DNA from: Firmicutes bacterium UBA1739
Lineage (GTDB): Bacteria > Bacillota > Clostridia > Peptostreptococcales > Anaerovoracaceae
DNA: 64,000 bases
Reading direction: 5' to 3'
NCBI GenBank assembly: GCA_002315385.1
Contig: DCHZ01000003.1
Coordinates: 1-64,000 of the forward strand
Below are positions 60,374-64,000 of this stretch, in pieces. The position numbers and the translations under genes are program-made. How positions within the stretch are numbered: position 1 is the stretch's first letter; each line of letters begins with the position of its first letter. Below the pieces are notes generated by a model that was not told the DNA's origin, did not search any database, and was given only the letters and a program-made list of their open reading frames with translations.

Positions 60374-62104
60374 ATGAATAATATCAAACGGTTAAAGAAA
60401 AGAATTATGTCCGGTAAAGGCGATATCAGGGCGGATCTGGTGCTTAAAAACGCAGCTGTATTGAATGTATTCACGGAAAAGCTTGAAGAAAACACAGATG
60501 TGGCGATTACTGAAGGTTTTGTTGCGGGCATCGGAAAGTATTCGGGGAAAAAAGAAATAGACATGACCGGAAAGGTAATAGTTCCGGGGTTTGTCGATGC
60601 ACACATTCATCTGGAAAGTGCGGCAGTGTCTCCGGAAGAGTTTGCTAAAGCGGTTATTCCTCATGGTACAACTGCGGTAATTGCGGATCCTCATGAGATT
60701 ACAAATGTATGCGGAAGCAGGGGCATCGATTATATTCTTAAATCCACAGAAACCATGCCTTTGGATGTGTTTGTTATGGTTCCTTCGTGTGTACCGGCAA
60801 CAGTATTCGATGAATCGGGTGAGAAGTTTGAAAACGATGAAATTGAGAAGTATTATTCGGAAGAACGGGTTTTGGGACTTGCGGAAATGATGAATTATCC
60901 CGGAGTGGTTTCCTGTTTTGATGAAGTGATAGAAAAAATAGAAACTGCCAACAGGTATGGCAGGCTGATTGACGGGCATGCTCCGGGTCTGAGCGGATAT
61001 GATTTAAATGCATATATTTCAGCCGGGATCTTTTCCGAACATGAGGCGACAACCGAAAAAGAGGCTATGGAAAAGCTGAGCAGAGGTCAGTGGATAATGA
61101 TTCGCGAGGGGACGGCAAGCCGTAACCTTGAAGCTCTGGTTTCGCTTTGCCGGCCGCCTTACAGCAGCAGATGCATGTTTTCCACAGATGACAGGCATCC
61201 CGGAGAACTGATAAATGACGGTGAAATAGATCATATTATTCGAAAGGCAATATCATTAGGTGCCGATCCGATTGCCTGCTACAAGATTGCATCGTATAAT
61301 GCAGCTACATATTTTAAGCTGTCATCAAAGGGTGCGGTGGCACCGGGTTACGTGGCGGACCTGGTGGTTTTGGATGACATGAAATCGGTTTCTGTCAGAT
61401 ATGTAATTAAAGACGGGAGAATAGTATTTGACGGAGCAGGAGATACTCTGTCAGGTGTAAACGGTCTTACTGAATGGGAAAAATCCGAAATTGATAAGGG
61501 ACTTCTTGACGCCGTTTACGATACGGTAAATATAGGAGAAGTAACAGAAAAGGATTTCCATCCCGAAGGGGAGAGAAAAAAAGTAATAGGTCTTGTGCCG
61601 GGTCAGATTCTGACAACTGATGAAGGTTATGCCGATAAAATTGATGTTAATAATGACATTCTTAAGTTGGGGGTAGTGGAGCGCCATCACAATACCGGAC
61701 ATATCGGCACCGCTTACGTTAAGGGATATGGTCTGAAATCCGGAGCTGTGGCCACCTGCGTTGCCCATGATTCTCATAATATTATTGTGGTAGGGACGAA
61801 TGAAAGGGACATGGCTTTTGCGGTAATGAATCTGAAAAGACTTAAGGGCGGAATGACTGTTGTGGAAAACGGCAGGGTAATGGCAGAGCTGGCTTTACCT
61901 GTCGCAGGTCTTATGAGTGATCTGCCGGCTATGGAAACACAGAAGCGAATGAATTCCGTCATAGCCGCAGCCCGGAAGGCAGGCGTGGGAAAAGAAATAG
62001 ATCCGCTGATGACACTTTCTTTTGTGAGTCTGTCGGTAATCCCTAAGCTTCGTCTTACAACCCGGGGAGTCGTTGATGTGGATGAGTTCAGACTGGTAGA
62101 GTAG
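60374..62104 (+). CDS. ade: Adenine deaminase
   Basis: This 576-residue amidohydrolase has PGFVDAHIHLES (metal His pair), HGTTAVIADPHEITNV, DGHAPGLSG, FSTDDRHP and the C-terminal domain with HHNTGHIGTAYVKGYG and VAHDSHNI. It converts adenine to hypoxanthine and ammonia (AdeC type). ATG 60374 is preceded by GGAAAG; the open frame starts 30 residues earlier without a ribosome site. Length is typical. Confidence 0.94.
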   Translation: MNNIKRLKKRIMSGKGDIRADLVLKNAAVLNVFTEKLEENTDVAITEGFVAGIGKYSGKKEIDMTGKVIVPGFVDAHIHLESAAVSPEEFAKAVIPHGTTAVIADPHEITNVCGSRGIDYILKSTETMPLDVFVMVPSCVPATVFDESGEKFENDEIEKYYSEERVLGLAEMMNYPGVVSCFDEVIEKIETANRYGRLIDGHAPGLSGYDLNAYISAGIFSEHEATTEKEAMEKLSRGQWIMIREGTASRNLEALVSLCRPPYSSRCMFSTDDRHPGELINDGEIDHIIRKAISLGADPIACYKIASYNAATYFKLSSKGAVAPGYVADLVVLDDMKSVSVRYVIKDGRIVFDGAGDTLSGVNGLTEWEKSEIDKGLLDAVYDTVNIGEVTEKDFHPEGERKKVIGLVPGQILTTDEGYADKIDVNNDILKLGVVERHHNTGHIGTAYVKGYGLKSGAVATCVAHDSHNIIVVGTNERDMAFAVMNLKRLKGGMTVVENGRVMAELALPVAGLMSDLPAMETQKRMNSVIAAARKAGVGKEIDPLMTLSFVSLSVIPKLRLTTRGVVDVDEFRLVE

Positions 62105-62127
62105 TTTTTTACGGCATATAAATGATA

Positions 62128-62166
62128 ACGTCTCCACTTTTGAAGAAACTCAGAATATGGAGACGT
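62128..62166. terminator. Hairpin between ade and the RNA methyltransferase gene
   Basis: ACGTCTCCA (62128-62136) pairs perfectly with TGGAGACGT (62158-62166) over a 21-base loop. T runs are weak on both sides, so it is a likely but imperfect shared terminator. Confidence 0.55.
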
Positions 62167-62232
62167 ATAATAATAGCTTTGATACTGAAATCAGGCCGGA
62201 ACTGAAGTCCGCCCTGACAAAAAAACCGGTGT

Positions 62233-63381
62233 CTATTTCTCTTTTTTTCCGGGTGGGCGTTCACCGTGGTACTGATAGTATGTTGTTTCGATTCGACCGT
62301 TGTAGAGTTTTCTGCGGCGGTCGCATTTTTTGTACTTCATATTTTTTTCAAAGGTTTTATCCGAGGTAATTACATACAGGGACCAGGTCTTGTTTTTTGA
62401 CATTCTGTAATTCAGATCACCGTAAATTCCCAGTATGGAATTCCGTTCACCGATTCTTTCGCCGTAAGGCGGATTAGTTACGATTACGGTATAGTCATCG
62501 TTAATTCCAAGGTCACTGACGGAATGACGTCTGAAAACTATATCATCACTCAGACCGGCCTCCACTGCATTAACTCTGGCAGCGGATACAGCCCGGGGGT
62601 CAATATCGGATCCGTAAATCTTCAGAGAAATGTCGGAACGGATTGCTTTATACGCAGCGGTTCTCTCGGATTTCCAAACCTCGGAAGGAATCCGGGGCCA
62701 TGTTTCCGATACAAAGCTGCGGTTCAGACCGGGAGCAATGTTTTTTCCTATCATGGCTGCTTCGATGGGAATAGTGCCCGAGCCGCACAGAGGATCGATA
62801 AGAGTTCTGTCAGGTCTCCAGAAACTGAGCTTTATCATGGCGGCAGCAAGGGTCTCTTTAATAGGAGCGGCAACATCGGCCTTACGGTAGCCTCTCTTAT
62901 GAAGTCCGGGGCCGGTTGTGTCAATTGCCAGAGTGACAATATCTTTCAGCAAAGTCATCCTGATGCTGTAAACCGGGCCTGTTTCGCTGAAATAGTCTAA
63001 CGGGTAGGTTTGTTTGAGCCGTTCAACTATAGCTTTTTTGATGATTTTCTGACAATCCGAAATACTGAAAAGCTTTGATTTGACTGAGGTACCGTTTACC
63101 GTGAATTTCCCGTCTTCGGGAATCCACTCTTCCCAGGGGAGCGCTTTGGTGGCTTCAAACAACTCGGTAAAAGTCTCAGCTCTGAATTCTCCCATTTTAA
63201 TCAGTACTCTGTCGGCACATCTGAGCCAGATGTTGCTTCGGGCTATTGCTTCAAAACTGCCCTGATATGTAATTTTTGCGTCTTCAGAGCGAATGACCTG
63301 AAATCCCAGATCCATAATTTCTCTTTTTACCACCGCTTCAAGCCCGAAAGTGGCGGTTGCTATTAATTCTATGTTTGGCAT
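62233..63381 (-). CDS. THUMP-domain class I rRNA methyltransferase (RlmL-like)
   Basis: The 382-residue protein has an N-terminal ferredoxin-like/THUMP region (about 1-155, with ATATFGLEAVVKREI) and a SAM methyltransferase with DPLCGSGTIPIEAA and the catalytic TNPPYGERI. It resembles the N-terminal half of RlmKL, which makes m2G2445 in 23S rRNA, and YpsC/YcbY-type proteins in Firmicutes. AAGGGAG precedes the ATG. The exact target base is inferred from the family only. Confidence 0.9.
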   Translation of the reverse strand: MPNIELIATATFGLEAVVKREIMDLGFQVIRSEDAKITYQGSFEAIARSNIWLRCADRVLIKMGEFRAETFTELFEATKALPWEEWIPEDGKFTVNGTSVKSKLFSISDCQKIIKKAIVERLKQTYPLDYFSETGPVYSIRMTLLKDIVTLAIDTTGPGLHKRGYRKADVAAPIKETLAAAMIKLSFWRPDRTLIDPLCGSGTIPIEAAMIGKNIAPGLNRSFVSETWPRIPSEVWKSERTAAYKAIRSDISLKIYGSDIDPRAVSAARVNAVEAGLSDDIVFRRHSVSDLGINDDYTVIVTNPPYGERIGERNSILGIYGDLNYRMSKNKTWSLYVITSDKTFEKNMKYKKCDRRRKLYNGRIETTYYQYHGERPPGKKEK

Positions 63382-63441
63382 GAGTATTCTCCCTTTTGAT
63401 GAATATTCAGATTATTAATCCGAATTTCCGAAACTTGTTTT

Positions 63442-63463
63442 AAGCAGGTTGCCTGCTTTTTCA
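63442..63463. other. Hairpin in the leader of the RlmL-like gene
   Basis: AAGCAGG (63442-63448) pairs perfectly with CCTGCTT (63452-63458) over TTG, with a T run on the + side. On the minus strand it lies in the leader of the methyltransferase gene, where it has no T run. TGCATC/GATGCA at about 63481-63507 makes a second stem there. No reading frame on the + strand would need a terminator here. Confidence 0.4.
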
Positions 63464-63520
63464 GACAGCTTATTAATTAATGCATCTGTTTTTCAGATTC
63501 AGGATGCACTGTCAGAATAT

Positions 63521-63550
63521 ATTTTATCACTACATACGAAATTTTTGCAA
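63521..63550 (-). promoter_or_regulatory. Promoter for the RlmL-like gene
   Basis: Minus-strand TTGCAA (63550-63545) and TAAAAT (63526-63521) are 18 bases apart, with TGA as an extended -10. The leader is about 130 bases long. Confidence 0.62.
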
Positions 63551-63676
63551 GAATAATTAGCTATTGCGGTTAATAATAGTTAATCAGTTACTGTTTACCG
63601 CCCTTCTATTTAAAGTGCAAATAATCGGTCTGTGATCTGTCCGTTAGTTTTTTTATAACAGCACTTAAAAAATATT

Positions 63677-63725
63677 CTGCGTTATCGCAGCAGTTGTTTA
63701 TTATTCGCTGTAAAAGTGATATAAT
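63677..63725 (+). promoter_or_regulatory. Extended -10 promoter and upstream hairpin before the last gene
   Basis: TGATATAAT (63717-63725) is an extended -10 box, 43 bases before the ATG at 63769. CTGCG-TTAT-CGCAG (63677-63690) upstream is a perfect five-bp dyad. The rest of the 387-base gap between the divergent genes is AT-rich, with no reading frame I would call. Confidence 0.55.
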
Positions 63726-63768
63726 ACTTTGAATAATGATAAAATAACAGCCGGAAAGGAAACATGAA

Positions 63769-64000
63769 ATGATAATAAAAGTAGCGGATAAGACAACAGA
63801 ATATAATATTCATACAAGCGGTGCGAGAGGAGTTATTGATTATATATCAAAAGAAGTGAACAGTATGTCAATGGCTCTGAGTCATATTATTGTGGATGGA
63901 ACGGAAGTCAGAAACGACCTGATCAAATATATTGAAGACAATAAAGACAGTATAGAAGTGGTGGAGGGAGTGCCGACGGAGAAAATATTTCTCCCGATGG
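63769..64000 (+). CDS. Start of an unrecognised protein (3' truncated by window edge)
   Basis: From ATG 63769, preceded by GGAAAGGAAAC, the frame is open to the end of the window, giving the first 77 residues. The sequence has an MIIKVADKTTEYNI start, then alternating strand- and helix-like pieces, including IIVDGTEVRNDLIKYIED. No membrane segment or signal peptide is seen. I do not recognise the family. Confidence 0.7.
   Translation, partial: MIIKVADKTTEYNIHTSGARGVIDYISKEVNSMSMALSHIIVDGTEVRNDLIKYIEDNKDSIEVVEGVPTEKIFLPM

Noticed and set aside
62524..63000. 158-codon plus-strand frame inside the RlmL-like gene
   Set aside because: Antisense to the SAM-binding core of a well-supported methyltransferase.
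1..64000. tRNA, rRNA, CRISPR, insertion sequence or prophage genes
   Set aside because: I looked at the intergenic regions and the reading frames and saw no tRNA cloverleaf ends, repeat-spacer arrays, transposases or phage structural genes.

Overview
The window looks like chromosomal DNA from an anaerobic, low-to-medium GC member of the Firmicutes, most likely class Clostridia. The evidence is gene order and content: the rqcH / yicC-gmk-rpoZ-priA-def-fmt-(Zn peptidase)-rsmB-stp-prkC-rsgA-rpe-thiN run, a divergent rpmB, then Asp23-recG-rsmD-coaD-tmcAL-ackA-yceD-rpmF. It is supported by strong AGGAGG ribosome sites, near-consensus sigma-A promoters, a CtsR-type operator, a rubredoxin fusion protein and an oxidative half TCA branch. 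I cannot name the genus. No rRNA, tRNA, CRISPR array, insertion sequence or prophage was seen.

Layout: 1-213 is the end of an unrecognised gene. 0.3-5 kb carries a CorC-like CBS protein and, divergently placed, an FHA-FtsW/RodA + penicillin-binding protein pair. 5-8.7 kb has a flavin reductase-rubredoxin fusion, an ArsB/NhaD permease and a two-gene ThrE-type exporter. 8.8-33 kb is the conserved information-processing block listed above (ribosome quality control, translation, replication restart, PASTA kinase/phosphatase signalling, tRNA and rRNA modification, CoA, acetate kinase, L28 and L32). Several genes usual in this block are missing from their usual places (remA, coaBC, rlmN, fakA). 33-38 kb holds poorly known genes: a DUF3343-like protein, a conserved small protein behind a possibly structured leader, a DUF5685-DnaJ-membrane protein group, and a three-domain ADP-ribosylglycohydrolase / HD hydrolase / flavin reductase fusion. 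38-42 kb has a PAP2 phosphatase, an AroB protein fused to a half EPSP synthase, AroQ and an aminotransferase. 42-48 kb has thioredoxin, glyA, an M50 peptidase, a secreted stalk-domain C39-like protein without a normal start codon, and niaR followed by an orphan PTS-IIC-like transporter behind a strong NiaR-like operator. 48-52 kb is a dnaJ-clpB stress operon with a CtsR box. 53-56 kb is aconitase + isocitrate dehydrogenase. 56.7-62 kb is an accessory-looking cassette (two acidic unknown proteins, a SIR2-like protein, an SLC13-type permease) followed by adenine deaminase; then a THUMP-type RNA methyltransferase on the minus strand and the start of an unknown gene at the right edge.

How parts fit together: the PASTA kinase PrkC and phosphatase Stp could act on the cell-wall pair at 1.3-4.8 kb, because that FtsW/RodA protein carries a phosphothreonine-reading FHA domain. 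Nicotinamide nucleotide chemistry recurs (NiaR and its putative target transporter, the ARH-HD-flavin reductase fusion, the SIR2-like protein). The candidates for undescribed biology are, in my order: the SIR2-like cassette, the three-domain fusion, the AroB-EPSPS-domain fusion, the NiaR-controlled orphan IIC transporter, and the CTG or slippery start of the stalk-C39 gene. All functions are inferred from reading the sequence; no database search was run.
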